Assembly: GCA_029204225.1 (NCBI GenBank)
Contig: CM055102.1
Span: forward strand, 17,756,223-17,820,222
DNA from: Diphasiastrum complanatum
Taxonomy: Eukaryota; Streptophyta; Lycopodiopsida; Lycopodiales; Lycopodiaceae
Direction: 5' to 3'
Length of the DNA stretch: 64,000 bases
The stretch's first letter is position 1, and each line of letters opens with the position of its first letter. The notes under the pieces are model-generated. The model was not told the origin of the DNA and did not search any database. It worked only from the letters and a program-made list of their open reading frames with translations. Of this stretch, positions 22,908 through 35,704 are shown piece after piece. The position numbers were made by a program, and so were the translations under genes.

Positions 22908-25900
22908 TCACCAATAATTCTTGCAAGAGCAAGTACCATCTTTCACATGATGGAAGCGGTTGGCGTCCCTTACAACCATTGCACGCCCAGCAATTTTTGA
23001 GATGAACTTCATGGCAGTATGACAGTCACCACACACCCTCAGATTTTTGAAAACACGGAGAGGAGCAGGAGGGGCTGTACTCATAAGCCCAAATGCAATG
23101 GCCAGCTTCTCACTGTGGAGACACAAAGAATTCTCTTTTTCTTTTTCATTCACATCATGTGACACAAATCGTGTATCAGGTACATACCCCAACTTCTTCA
23201 TATTCCATACCAATCTCTGCACCTCTGCACGAATTTCTCTAATTTGCGGATGGTCTTGATCATTTGCAACAAATACATGCAGCTTATTATTGACCTCTAT
23301 CCAACTACGACCTGGCTCTTTGAGCACATTCCGCAGCTTTCTCAATTTCTGAACCTTTGCCCTGCTATGCCACTTCCCAGCAGAAGCATAGAGGTTGGAT
23401 AACAGAACATAGCCCAAGGGATTCTCAGGTTCTAGATCCAGAACCAGCTTTCCAATACGATCTCCCATCTCTAGGTTGTCATGGGTTCTGCAAGCACCTA
23501 GGAGCCCCATCCATGTGGACACAGTAGGTGAACACCACATTTTGAGAATGAGAAGTTCTGCCTCCTCCAGGTGGCCAGCACGGCCAAGAAGGTCAATCAT
23601 GCAATTGTGATGCTCAAGTGTTGATGGAATACCATAAAGTGGAATCATGGATTCAAAATAGTGAAGTCCTTCATCCACTAGGCCTGCATGGTTAAAAGCT
23701 GAGAGGAGGCAAAGTAAAGTGGTGGAATTGATCCGCAAATTTTCTAGACAAATTTTTTCGAAAAGGCTAAGAGCTTCCTTGCCAAGCCCATGCATGGCAT
23801 ATGCGTCGAGCATGGAAGTCCAAAGGACTACGTCACGTCTCTGTAAACTCTTGAAAACCCTGCGAGCATCTTCAATGCTCCCACACTTGCTGTACATATG
23901 AATCAGGCCACTCCCCACAAAAGGTTCAGACTGAAATCCGAAATCAATAGCCTGTGCATGGGCACGTCTGCCCTCTTTCAATGATGCTATGCTGGAACAT
24001 GCATTGAGAACAGCCACAATAGTGACATAGTCTGGCTTGACATGCTTGTCAAGCATCTGCCGAAATAATGTTATTGCTGTCTCCTCCTCTTCGCTCTTTG
24101 CATACCCCGTAATCATTGCATTCCAAGTAACCACATTAGGAGCATGCATTTTGTCAAAAACTCTGCTTGCATTCTCTAGATCCCCACATTTGCTATACAT
24201 ATCAACCAAGCAGCTCCCAATAAAATTGTCCACTTCACATTCACTTTCAAGTACCTGTTTATGAACACGCTGTCCTTCTTCAAGGCATCCTATGCTGGCA
24301 CAAGCAGTTAGGACGTTCACAAACGTGACACTGCTCGGCTCAACCTGTTCTTTTTTCATCTGCTCAAAGAATTCTAATGCATGTCTGCCTTGCTCGCATT
24401 TCACATATCCTCCAATCATGGCATTCCAAGAAATAACATTATGTGTGGGCATACTGTTGAAAACTGTACAAGCATCCTCTATGCTCCCACATTTTCCATA
24501 CATGTCAACGATGCTATTCCCAAGAGCAACATCCAAAGGAATGCCAGTTTGCATTAACTGGCAATGGACAAACCTGGCAAATTCTGAGGCTGCAATGCAA
24601 GCACACGCATTGAAGGCACCAAGAAAAGTGACAGTGTTTGGTTCCACTTGTTCTCGCTGCATCTGCCCAAATAATTCCAGTGCCTTCTGCCCATGTTCAT
24701 TGTTGAGATACCCATGAATGAGGGCATTCCAAGCAACAACATCAAATTCCACCATATCGTTGAAAACACTGCATGCATCCTCCGTGCTCCCACACTTAGC
24801 ATACATGTCAATTAAGCAACTTGCTACGAAGATGTCGGTATCATATCTTCTTCTGATCACCTGTGCATGAACTATTCTGCCTTCTAGCAGTGCGCCTTGA
24901 CCAGTACATGCTTTAATAACTTGAATGAAAGTAAACTTATCAGGCTTTACACCTTCTGCTTGCATTCTACTGAACTGATGCAGTGCCATGGTATGTAGCC
25001 CATCCTTAACGTATCTTCCTATGGTCATATTCCAGGAGAAAACGCTATTTTGCAAGGTACCCATTTTCATAGCAGCCAATTCTGTTTTCACCCAAGCAGG
25101 AGTTGCTCTACCATTAATCCATAATGCCTCCTGTGTCTCCTTGTGTTTGAAGTCAGGATACCTTTCAATTGCCTGAGTTGACAAGTCAGAATATTGGTAC
25201 CACAATAAAAGCCAGTCACTAGCCAACATGGTAAACAATCATCCCAATCAGAAAGCTAGTGCTAAGTCTACCTTATCAGATCTGTGATCATACCACTGAG
25301 AAGGATCTGAAAAAAACTTTCTCCAAAGTTGTTCTTTGCTCCTCTGCCCTGCATCAATCAAATAAAGCCAAACATTCACATGTTAATGCATACCACACAT
25401 GGCATAAACATTCCTACTAAGATGAGCTGCAGTGTAAAAATTTGCTCTTCCACAAGAATTTTATCACATAGAAAGGAGTAATATGCACAAATTAGCCTAG
25501 AATATAATCACAAACCAGAATGCACTGGAGCACTTGAAACAATGGCCAACTTTTCTTTCACCCTAGTTGTACTTGACCAACTGTCGACAAACAGAACCTC
25601 CTCGATCTCCCGATGCAGGTTCTTGACACTTCTATGCCTCTAGTAAAAACGCCATATATAACTAATTAGCAAAAATATAAATTAAAACTTGGAATACTAA
25701 AACCAGTGGCCAACTCAAAAAAATCTGAATAAAGCACAAATTGGGTAACATTTCAAGCTACATGGCAGACTTGGCAGCAAACCTTAGAAGCCCAAAACAG
25801 AATAGGACAACTTTGACCATTCCTAGCTCAAAACTTGCTATGTAAGAACTGAAATTTCTTACTGTAGCTATTAAATGTCTCACCTTGTAAAACTTGTTGC

Positions 25901-26449
25901 CCAGCCACTGCAAAGGATCTGACAAATAGTGCAACTGGTTTACGACTATCTTCTTCTTTGGGCCTGCATGGCAAAAAGCCCGTTGAGGTGAGCCAGTCTG
26001 AAAATTTTCCGAACAGCTGAAATCAATCTGGTCAATTGACATGTGCAGAAAAGAAAAATGGCAGCAGAGCCTACTCTGGTCAATCTATGATGGTCACGAA
26101 GCCAATCTAATCAATTCACAGTAGTTCAAATGCGTTGAGACCTGTACAGAATCTTTGGATGACCCAAACGCCTTAGTCATCAGGCAAAAATACGGAATAC
26201 CCAAAATGAAGTAGAAAGACCTAGCAAGTGAAGGTTGTGATGAGATTTTTCACCTGTGACTTCAGAAAAGCCGAAACCCAACTCTCTTTCCGTTGACGCT
26301 GTGCATGAAAATGGCTTTTCTGGCTTCAATTTCATACTTCTCGCCCTTATAGCAGCCGTGATTGGTTTGCAGCTATCAGTAAGCTGACCATTTTCAGGGC
26401 CAACGATTTTGGGCAATAGCTCCAAGCAAAATGGCTTTGCCCTTTCCAT
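22908..26449 (-). CDS. OSB-type PDF motifs fused to a PPR-DYW protein (five exons)
   Basis: Exons, 5' to 3': 26449-26254, 25963-25884, 25639-25516, 25348-25272, 25172-22908. All introns are GT-AG and phases match, giving 913 residues. Residues 1-66 may be a targeting region. Exons 2-3 hold a degenerate PDF motif (YLSDPLQW ... [13 protein letters not shown] ... RVKEKL). Exons 4-5 hold a good one ([19 protein letters not shown] | [19 protein letters not shown] ... PAWVKTEL), as in organellar ssDNA-binding OSB proteins; no OB fold was found. About 15 PLS-class PPR motifs follow from residue ~201, then E/E+ (PGRSWIEV) and a DYW domain with [16 protein letters not shown] and a CSCKNYW end, the cytidine-deaminase signature of organellar C-to-U editing factors. 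The fusion is read from sequence; an organellar editing role is inferred. If splicing fails, a PPR-DYW protein lacking its start would remain. The upstream in-frame TAA supports the ATG at 26449. Confidence 0.85.
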
Positions 26450-28945
26450 TACTGGTTTTTAAAATGTCAGTTCTATTTTCCAAAAACAAAAGACAGCTCA
26501 ACTTTGCATTCACAGTTAAATATTCACCGATGACTAGAGAAAGAAAAACGATCAGGGAGGAATAAGCGTGCAACGCGTATGGAAATTAAGTTGAAAAAGT
26601 ATGTGCTTTGAATCTCAATGACTTTTACAAAAGAGCATCAGAAGCAACAAAAGTCTGGATGGTATACACCACACCAAGCTAAATATAGTGTGAAGATGGG
26701 ATTAGAAGAAAGAATATGATCCAACTCTGCCATCAAGATTCTCGAGCTAGAGCACTTCGCATCAGTAAATCTCAACCCGTGGCTCTCGTCATGGATTAAT
26801 AATCTGAAAGTAAACCCAAAAGTTTCACTGCAAGCTTGCAATTATGATTGATTTTGAGTGCTGAGAGGATGATGGGATCAGCTGCCTTTCAGCACACAAG
26901 CTCATTTTGCTGATGGGGTTCTCGAAAGAGAAAAAGAACACTCTTTATTGGGCCTGTCTCATCCTCATACAGGCCCCTCATGCTTAAGGTCAGGCTTGTG
27001 CTTTCACATAGGAGGGGACTCAGTGGAAGAGCCTTAGGCCATTTTCTTAGGGCCATTGTATGTATTTTCTTATTGTTTGCAAAAGTGGTACTTTTCATTG
27101 TACTTTCTTTTGTGATGGGTTACTCCCTCTCTAGATGTTTTGGCTTTGCTACAAGAATTTGATAATAATTCGTCAATATTTTGGGTCGATCGATGGGTTT
27201 AGGAACCTTTGATATTCCCGAGGCATTGGTCTTATCTGCATACCTTCCATTGCTCTAGCTATGTTTCTAGGGAGTTGGCCCCTTGTTGCCTCTACATTTA
27301 TTTCTTGGTTTCAGTAACCATCCTATTCTTCTTGATTCAGAAGCTCATGTGGAAACGGGCAATCTTTCTTTCCATCAACATCTTCGTGCAGCCAAAGACC
27401 TCATCCCTCCACCTATGCGAGCTTCTTTGCCTCCCTTTGAGACTTTGCTCAATCAACAGCGGGCTCATTTTCAAAAATATCTTATGGAGCGGTTCCACTC
27501 AATTCTGTATATTAAGCAATTGGATCGTTCTTAACTTTACCTTTCTTCGTAGTTTTTGTCACACGAATACCCTTCTGATATCCTTCACAAGCAGCTATCA
27601 TCCAAGTTGTGGTAGGTTGCAGTAGGAGATGATGCACAACAAGAGAGAGAGATAGAGCAGGAAAGAGAGAAGGCATGAAGAGTGAGATTTAGGTCTATGT
27701 AATATTTCCTTATATAGAAGGGTCATTACACCTGGATGCATTGAGTGTTTGAAGCTGCTCACCGTCCGATCGTATCCCCATAATGTGCATAGATCATAGT
27801 CGGCCAAAGGAAAGCAAGTTTCTCTCCAACAAGACCATTTAAAAAAAACCTTCAGAAGGGGTCCTATCTCCAAGTTTGGCAAGGTAGAGTATTTTAGTTG
27901 GTTCGGTACCATAAGGGAGAACCCATAGAACAATACATAGTCTCCACTTTGTTAGCATTATGCAATCCGTTTAATTGCTTATAACATGGAGGTTCGATTG
28001 AATTCTTGTAACTAATATGTTTACTCATTTTAGCCTACTGATCGTTTGCACCAAGTTACTGACTTTGCATTCACTTATACCTTACTTTGGAGACATGTAT
28101 GACACTTGAACACAAAGTTCTTTTTGTTATTACTACTCACGATCATTATTATATGGAGTTAGTGCACTACTCTTTTGAATGTTTCTATCAATTGCTCACT
28201 GGGATACGATAATGCAAAGCATGGAACCTAGCTCTCTGCTCCACAAGATGTCTAGACTTGCTATATTTTTCAAACGTTCTTTTTCCATTTTATGATCTCC
28301 AAAAAAACATACAAGTTGGAAGAACCATAACATCATCTCAAGTCGACTTATATTCTACTATTTAAATATGAGTTTCCATACCTAAGTGCATTTTGATAGC
28401 ATCGTGAAATCGTAAATATTACATCTTGAAATACTAATACTTTTGTGAACATTGATTTTAAATTTTTTATATTTAGCTGTAAAACTACAAATACTTACTA
28501 ATAAAATTTTTCATTTTTTTGAAAACTGATTGCAACAATAAAAATCCTACTATCTTAAAAATTATGCATAATATTGTGACTTGATTTTAAGTTTGTGACA
28601 TGATAAATATTCAAATATAAAAATAATAATAATTTTCTGTAAAGTTAGAAAATGATTAAATAATTTTCACCCATTCTTATTGAATGATCGTTTCTCATTT
28701 CAAATATTTACAAATCTCAAAACACCATAATAGTGGCAAGGCCTTTGTTTAATGCCACAATGTTCTTGTTTTGAAATGGACTCTCCCTCTTTGTGTGTGT
28801 AAAAACACCCTAATCAATAATCAACAAGGTAAGCTTCTAAAAAAATAGTCAATGGCAATGAATGATAAGGACATTGGCATGCATAGAAGACAAGAGAGAA
28901 TCAAAAACAGCTTCCAAATTTTCTATCCAGCGAGAATTGCCAGCT
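26450..28945. other. Intergenic DNA upstream of the fusion gene; one coding-like fragment
   Basis: Near 27170-27533 (+) a frame with two early stops reads LLDSEAHVETGNLSFHQHL and PPMRASLPPFETLLNQQRA, which looks like coding sequence, but I recognise no family. The rest is AT-rich and shows nothing. Confidence 0.35.
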
Positions 28946-30764
28946 TCAACTGGGTCGTTTCAAAAGGACAAGTCTGAAGTCCACCATTTCTAATTGTTCC
29001 TTCATCGCGGAACGTACTGCTTGTGAATCTGCTACAGCCTCATCCTTCTCAGCTTTGAGGGTATCGATGGTTTGCTGCATGTTGGATACCTTCAATTGGA
29101 GCTGGTTCTGGAGATGGAGTAGCATCTGCTGCTGTTGTTGATTGTAATTCATGAGGTTCTGGATCTGCAGCTGTTGTTGTTTGTTTTCCTCCTCCAGCCT
29201 TGCTTTTTCTTTCAAAAGGTCCGCCATAGCACCATTGTCAAATTGCCACATAGTATATTGTCCCCCTAGGGTGCCGAATAGATTGTATTGGAGCTCATTC
29301 ACCAACCATACCGCTTTTTGGGCTGTAAGGGGTAACTGCTCCCAAGGACCAATGTCAGGGAGGGTGCGTGTGTAGTTAGGATACGACATGGGGTTAAATG
29401 GTAGAAAATCAGAAACAGGGCTAGACGGAGGTGTATGAAAGGTAGGTGGAGGTGATTGTGGATTGAGGGGCGGGGAGGTACTATGTGGCGGAGAGTGTGG
29501 GATTGGGTTAGTGGTGATAGTGGTTGATGGTAATGCAGTTAGTAATTGTAATGCAAAATAATCTACGTTGACTGTGGAGTAAAGTAGGGTGGGGATTTGT
29601 ACAGGGGAGGGCTTTTGTGGAAGTGTGGAAGGGAAGCCCGTGTTGAGAGTTAGTGAGGGTGTGGAGGTGGCAGTAAACGGTGGGGGTGGTGGTGAGAGTG
29701 TGAGAGCAAGTGATGGCGAGGAGATTGCATGTGTGGACAGAATCACGCCCATAGGATCGGAGCCGAAAGTGCTTACCATTCCGGAGCTGTCTGCTACTGC
29801 TGCTACTGCTTGTCGGCATTGTTGGGCCTGGTGAAGTAATGTCGCCTGCTGCTCTAGGACTTCCTTTGAGATCTGAGATGGTTTAAGGATCCCTCCGGAT
29901 TTAGCATATTCTACCCCGATGTCGCTAGATAGAATGTCATGTGGGACATCTGCTTCTGTGCTAACCACCTTCCCTTTCTGCTTCTTAGTAGGTGGGGCTG
30001 GTGAGGCTGGTTCTGCTGTCAGTTGGGGGGTGTTTCGCTTTTTTTTGCTTCGATAAACAACATCCAGCTCCTTGATGGCAGCAGCCGCCTTAGACCCCAA
30101 TTGCTTGGTGACCAACATGTGGAGGAGATACCCACATTTGGTAGTTGATTTGCGGGCTTTCAAAGCTCCACACAGCTTCTCTGCTACCTTCTCAGCCCAC
30201 TTATAATTTTGAGTGGGGTCGTCCATGGTGAGGGTCAGAAAGAAGAGATCGCTCGGTGGGATGCGATCCATCAGACTTGGTGGTATGTACTACGACCATG
30301 GTGACGAGGATCTCTGAGGTGGCCCGTAGATGGGGATCCGTGATGAGGCGGATAGCGATCGCGTCGTTGGTTTGGGCAATGGTTTTGTCGTCGTTTGTCA
30401 GAAACTTGGTAAAGTACTTGGCATCATAGCTGGTGCCCTTTCCATGTATTGTCTCTCCGAGATTCGGAAAGCCGACGCTTTGAAGATCCCCAGGAGAGAC
30501 GTTGATAATAATATAGCTGCCACTCTTGGATGTAATCCGGAAAGTTTGGAACTCATCCGAATAGGTCGAGTAGGCTGCTCGGATGAGGCTCTCGCTCTAC
30601 TAGTCTAGGAAAAGTGTCAGATCAAATCCAAGATTCGTGAGGATATCCTTGGCCAATGTGAGCTGCTCGGCGTAATTCTTAAGATAGGTCGTGACTATAT
30701 CCCCTGAATAAGGACGAGGGGGTTTATGGCGATGCAAGCTCAGCAAGGAATCGTGGGAAGCCAT
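28946..30764 (-). pseudogene. Unrecognised repeat-family protein U, copy 1
   Basis: The ATG at 30764 begins MASHDSLLSLHRHKPPR. Two adjacent TAG stops (about 30608-30603) and one frame slip near 30285 interrupt it; after that a 441-codon frame runs clean to 28946. The N-terminal domain (about 230 residues) contains NLGFDLTLF, YIIINVSPGDLQSVGF and WAEKVAEKLCGALKARKS. It is followed by a basic patch (KKKRNTPQ, TKKQKGKV), a long Ser/Thr/Pro-rich stretch, and a Gln-rich coiled coil (KEKARLEEENKQQQLQIQN). The same plan occurs at 41593-44666. I do not recognise the family. A retroelement gag-like or transposon protein is possible but unproven. Confidence 0.55.
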
Positions 30765-30872
30765 GATAACAGTGATTTTAGATTGCTCTGAGAATTTTGA
30801 AAATTTTGAAAAAAAATTGGCATGAACTCGAGAGCAGCAATCTAAAATAAACTCGTGGAGAGAAGGTGGAGG

Positions 30873-30885
30873 CCTATATATAGAC
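30873..30885 (-). promoter_or_regulatory. TATA box upstream of copy U1
   Basis: On the minus strand the sequence is TCTATATATAGGCC, about 110 bases before the ATG at 30764. Copy U2 has a TATATAAG box at 44926-44938. Confidence 0.6.
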
Positions 30886-32323
30886 TTTTTTTGGCAGGAA
30901 TTCGCAACTTCACCCAGAAATCGTCCTCAGCCTCCACGATTTGGTAATGATGGTCGCAAATTTTGAGGAACTTTCTAAGGGCCTGCGAATTCCTGTAAGT
31001 GATTTTTTTATTGCCAAAAGAGAAAAAACGTCTGATAGTACAAAAATGTATCTGATTAGAATTCGCGAAGATAGTAGAAAAATTGTGAGAATCTATTTGA
31101 GCTCTAGTGAATTGTCTACGAATTCTGAGAATGGATATCTGATGAGGAAAACTACTTTTTTTCTATCACAAGCTTTAGTGTAATTGTGCATATCCTTAAA
31201 GAGTGTTGGCCACCAAAAAAAAAATTGGCTAAGAGGATTCACAATTGCAGAAAATGAAGGTCATAATCTACTATGTATGAATTGATGAAATTAGTGATAA
31301 ATTTCACAATTTTCAATTGCATGACTAAATCACAAACGTGATCACAATTTGTTCAATTAAATACTCACAATATTACAATCTGTACCACGAAATTTCATCA
31401 TAAATATTTATGAGAGTAACCACAAATATCATGATTCGGTACTCATTGATTTCATGATTCGATATAATGAAGAGTGAAAAATAAAAAATCTCCATAACGA
31501 TGTTGTGGTTCGTTCCTTGAATGGTTTCACCATATGTGCATATGTGTATGCACAATCATCATTTACTACACCCTTCAGCTTAAATCCATATGGTATAGCA
31601 GCTATTGTTATTGCATAGTCACACGTTGCAATATCACTAAGTATATTTTTCACGTCGATAGTGTGCACTTGCCAATGAAATGTCTCAAGAGGAGGATTAG
31701 CAGGGCTAGTGAATGGTCTTGGATTAGGATCACTAGACTCAATATATTACAATCTATCTCTTCTCTCATTTCCATTGCGTGCAACATCCATATGATCTTT
31801 GAAACTTGTTGTAACAAGAAAATTGAAAGATTTTGAGCTGATTCTAGTTTTCTGATATCAGAATACATAAGTGTTACTAAGCACAATAATGATACTTATA
31901 GCTATAGAATAAAAACCCTAAACCAAAGTTGACTCGCATTAGAACACTGTGAAGTATCAAAGATTCAACATATATATCAGTTTAAAATATCTATATTTAA
32001 TGATAATATAATAAAAAAATCACTAATGATGACTGAGAACTCGAGTTCAGATACTCATCTCTCACTTGCTCCCATGAAAACCATCATTTGTTCTTTAATT
32101 AGACCGTAAGTTTTATGATTATAAAAGAATCCATGATTAGCACTATTAGAAAGACAAAAATAACTTTTAAATTTGATGTAAATTTAAAAAGAATGACAAT
32201 CAAATAGCAGATTTAGTACGCAACAAACTCATTTGACATTTTGTCCAATGAAAGATCCTTTGCTTTGACTCTTGACTAAATTGATAGAATCAAGTTTTTG
32301 TCTTTAAATCCTTGAATAGATTT
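30886..32323. other. AT-rich non-coding region
   Basis: No gene, LTR or RNA feature was recognised. Short frames only. Confidence 0.5.
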
Positions 32324-33060
32324 TTAAATGGTTACTTTCATGTCATCTGGTAGTGATTTGATGGAAACATCAATCTTGCGCTCTTTGGCTTTCAAAAGGA
32401 TTGAGGGGTCATCCCGAGACTTGCTTGTGTTTTGCTCCTTCAACTCTTGTTTTTCCCACATCGTGAATGTTGTGTCTTGCAATTCCCAACAAACTAATCC
32501 CATTTGAAATGACAATTGAAAGTTATGTTCATATTTGCGTAGCGCATCAGAAGCTTTACTTTCATCAAAGACCATTCTTGTTTCTCTACAACATTGAATT
32601 CGCAACTCTAGCAAAACTCTATTATGGATTTTCATATGATCCAAATACTCATTATGAAAAAAATCATCCTTTGGATGAATGACGTACTAATCATGTACTC
32701 ATTGCCATCGTTGTCATCCCACATCTCGTTTTATTTTGCAGGTTCACGGTTGTCTTCATCTTTCTTTTTCTGCAGCTCTTTCTTTTGATCCATTACTTTC
32801 GGATCTCTTCGGGCTTCATAGGAGGTGATTCAACTATCATTGCTCCAGAGAGTTTCTTTTGATCAAGATCGATCTGACTCATTTTTTGCTTAAGTTTCAT
32901 CCTTTCTTCCTCAGCTTCTTTGCTTTTTTTTTTTTTTTTTTGTCTAGTTGCTTCGCCTATTTCTTAGGTCTTCTTTTTTTTGGTTGACCAACCACTGTAG
33001 GTGGTAGTTGGTCTTCACAAGACATTTGCAATGATCTTTTGGCCGCTTCGGTAAGACTAC
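32324..33060 (-). pseudogene. Lys/Glu-rich coiled-coil fragment, unrecognised
   Basis: From about 33040 the minus strand reads EDQLPPTVVGQPKKRRPKK, then, past an A18 run and a stop, EAEEERMKLKQKMSQIDLDQ and MKPEEIRK, then a 106-codon frame (32644-32324) with DALRKYEHNFQLSFQMGL. The parts are in different frames. It may be one dead gene or gag-like sequence; no family is recognised. Confidence 0.3.
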
Positions 33061-33108
33061 CAGGATTTGAAAAAATTGGAAATTTCTTAGATGAACATGG
33101 GAAGGATT

Positions 33109-34496
33109 GTGAAGTTTTTAGCACGTGTGAACTTCACCACACACCCTACAGGATCTTACTGAGGTGTTCTGATTGCACAAGATTGATCAAAGAACAATAT
33201 GCTTGAAAAATCTAAGGCAAGAGCACAATGACATACATCTGATGAAAAAATCTAACTCTTCACTATGAGAAATGAATGTCAGAAATAATTCTAAGTGTTT
33301 AGTATGGATAAAAGAGGCTGCTCTCGGGTAGAGATAGAAAATCAAGTATAGAAAGCTCGGGTAGAGAGAGAATGAGTCCAAAACACCAAAATCTCAATAT
33401 TCACAAATATAGCAAAACATGCCCAGTTTTTCCTACATGAGAGAGACTCGAATTCCTACAGTGGAGTTGCATGAAAAGTCCACTTAACTGAACTAATCCA
33501 CCTACAAAGATCCACATGTGTAACTGCATGCATGGATGTTGCATGTACCGCATGTCAACTCATAAAACTGCCTAGACATGTGTAGATCACAGAAACTACT
33601 TTGCATGTTGCATGCACTGATTGCATGTGGTTTGTGAGAGATTTCAACTAGTTTAGTCTAGTTTATTCATATTTTGGTTAATTGTCAATAAGAGGCCAAA
33701 ACTCATTTTAGACTTAGAGACAAACTTTTTGAAGTTATATTAGTTTAAAATACATTCAATAAACACTTTTGGAAAGTGTGGGAAAGTTGGTAGTCGAGTT
33801 TGAGAGAGATTCAAATTTGAACTTTGGGTACATTGAATCTAGACCCAAAAATAGTAGGGTTTACATTTTGGAGAGAAAGCCAAGTGGCCAAATAGGGTTT
33901 GAAAACTCTATAAAAGGATGTAACTCGTGGAGAGACACATCTTCTCTCTTCTATCTCTCATTTCATCATCATACATGGTTCTCTTTGGGTTCTACTACTC
34001 ATTGGTGCACTATCTTGGTGTTATCTTGCAATCTTGTGTGTAGAATGCTCATTTATTGCTATTTTCGGTTTCACATGTGTGAAATACAGTAGGCTACTGT
34101 AATTGTATGGACTGCAAACATATTTTATGTTTTTGTTCATGTTTGATCAATATCTCTTAGAGTTTGTATCTCATTTTGTATGTAGATGCTGATTTTTCTA
34201 CATTGGCAGGATTGTTGGTTTGCTCCTTATTGTAACCAAAGATTTGGGACATGGATTGGATCTTGAATGATCTGAAATCCTTCACATGGCTTGCATGCAT
34301 ACAATAGAACTTTGCATGCTATCTAAACATCTACATGTCATCATAATTGAACCTATCTAACTCAAATCCGAGCTACATGAGAAGGATATATGCTCAATTC
34401 ACACTCCTTTTATGTACAATATGAATTTTAGTGGAAATCACCATGGACATGACCCCAAACTCAAGATAGGAAGATAATATTTTAATAATCTTCACA
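33109..34496 (-). mobile_element. Possible 3' LTR of copia-3, split by a younger solo LTR
   Basis: On the minus strand a purine tract AAGGAGGAG (about 34505-34497) is followed by TGTGAAGATTATT, the expected place of a 3' LTR after the RNase H that ends at 34511. A matching end CTTCACA is found at about 33115-33109. Removing the solo LTR at 33633-34286 leaves an LTR of about 735 bp. The far end is uncertain. Confidence 0.4.
33633..34286. mobile_element. Solo copia LTR with near-perfect TSD
   Basis: It starts TGTGAGAG and ends CCTTCACA (654 bp), has a CTATAAAAGGATGTAAC TATA region at about 33910, and is closely similar over its length to the 5' LTR at 62778-63427. The 5-bp flanks are TGGTT (33628-33632) and TGGCT (34287-34291). 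No primer-binding site follows, so only the LTR is left. Confidence 0.85.
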
Positions 34497-34510
34497 CTCC
34501 TCCTTAAAAA

Positions 34511-35478
34511 TTATGTTCCTATCAACGTAGACCTCAAAATTTTGCCAAGGTTAGACCTCATCTTCATAAATACATTCTTGAGTAGAGGCTTGGTGAGAAG
34601 ATTTGCAACACAATCTGAAGATGAAACATCCTCCAATGAGATCTCTCTCCCAATGACTTTTTCTCTTACAAAATGATGAGCCACTTCAGTATGATTGTTC
34701 CTTGCATGAAAGACTGGATTATTTGCAAGAGCCTGAGCAGAAATGTTATCATTCTTGATAATTGGTAAATCTTCATCTGCATAACACTTTAGCTCCAAAA
34801 GTAGCCTTCTGGTTGCCTGTTTCTTTGATAGCCAAGAAACCAAATTTCCTCCAAGAAATATAGTGTAAGCACTTGTGAATTTCCTATCCAACTTGTCTCC
34901 TGCAAAATCTGAATCTGAAAAAGTAATCAAAGTTAGATCTTCTCATTCATAGAATAGTCCATAATCCAAGGTAGAAGATATAAACCTCAAGACTCTTTTA
35001 GCCAAGTTCCAATGATATAACTTTGAATCTTGCATGTGTTGACTTAGCTTATGAACACAAAAGCTTAGCTTAGATCAGGCCTAGTCATCGTTAACCAAAT
35101 AAGTGAGCCAATAAGACTCCTATAAAGAGTGATGTCCTCAAAGGATTTCTCATCATTTTTAATAGGAACTTTTACAGTGTGCTCCATAGGTGTATCTATG
35201 CCTTTACAGTTCTCCATATGGAATTTCCTGAGCATGGAAAGTGCATATCTACTTTGGCTTATAAATGCATGACCTTTCCAAAAATCTATTTCAAGGCCTA
35301 GAATATAGTGAAGAACTCCTAAGTCTTGCATCTTAAACTCAGTACCAAGTGCATGCTTAGTTTCTTCAACTAACTTCTCATTGTTTCCACAAAGAATGAT
35401 ATCATCTACATAGATGAGAAGAATAATTACAAAGTTATCTACAAACTTATAATACAGAGAAGGGTCATATTCACTTAA
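34511..35478 (-). pseudogene. copia-3 reverse transcriptase and RNase H, 5'-truncated
   Basis: From about 35478 the minus strand reads FVDNFVIILLIYVDDIIL (RT active-site YVDD), then MQDLGVLHYILGLEID, SRYALSMLRKFHM, and ITLYRSLIGSLIWLT. After a gap with frame changes (35064-34931) RNase H follows: SDSDFAGDKLDRKFTS, VSWLSKKQ, AQALANNPVFHARNNHTEV and VANLLTKPL. The normal CEAEY motif is replaced by LLELKCYAD, so one catalytic Glu region is altered. The 5' part of pol is missing and a dirigent-like gene piece abuts it. Confidence 0.88.
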
Positions 35479-35704
35479 ACAATGGCTTTGTCCTTCTTGA
35501 AGTGTTGTTGTCCTTTTCCCTTGCCTCTTGACTTGTCTCTGATGAAGACTGCACTATGGAAGATGAATTAGGTCCACTGTAAGGTGTATCGTGCGTGTAC
35601 CATTGCAGATACACTATCTGCGTTGACACCACCAAATGATCCTGCACACAACTGGTAGAAAAGAAGATTAAGACCACTAGAATTATAGCTGAAAGGAGCT
35701 GCAT
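35479..35704 (-). pseudogene. Dirigent-like protein, N-terminal fragment
   Basis: The ATG at 35704 gives a hydrophobic signal peptide (MQLLSAIILVVLIFFSTSC) and then VYLQWYTHDTPYSGPNSSSI, which fits the first strand of dirigent proteins (consensus L-x-F-Y-x-H-D ... GPN). Dirigent proteins steer radical coupling of monolignols in the cell wall. After about 50 residues the similarity ends and copia-3 begins, so only the first third or less is present. Either copia inserted and deleted the rest, or the piece was captured. The family call rests on one motif and the signal peptide. Confidence 0.45.
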
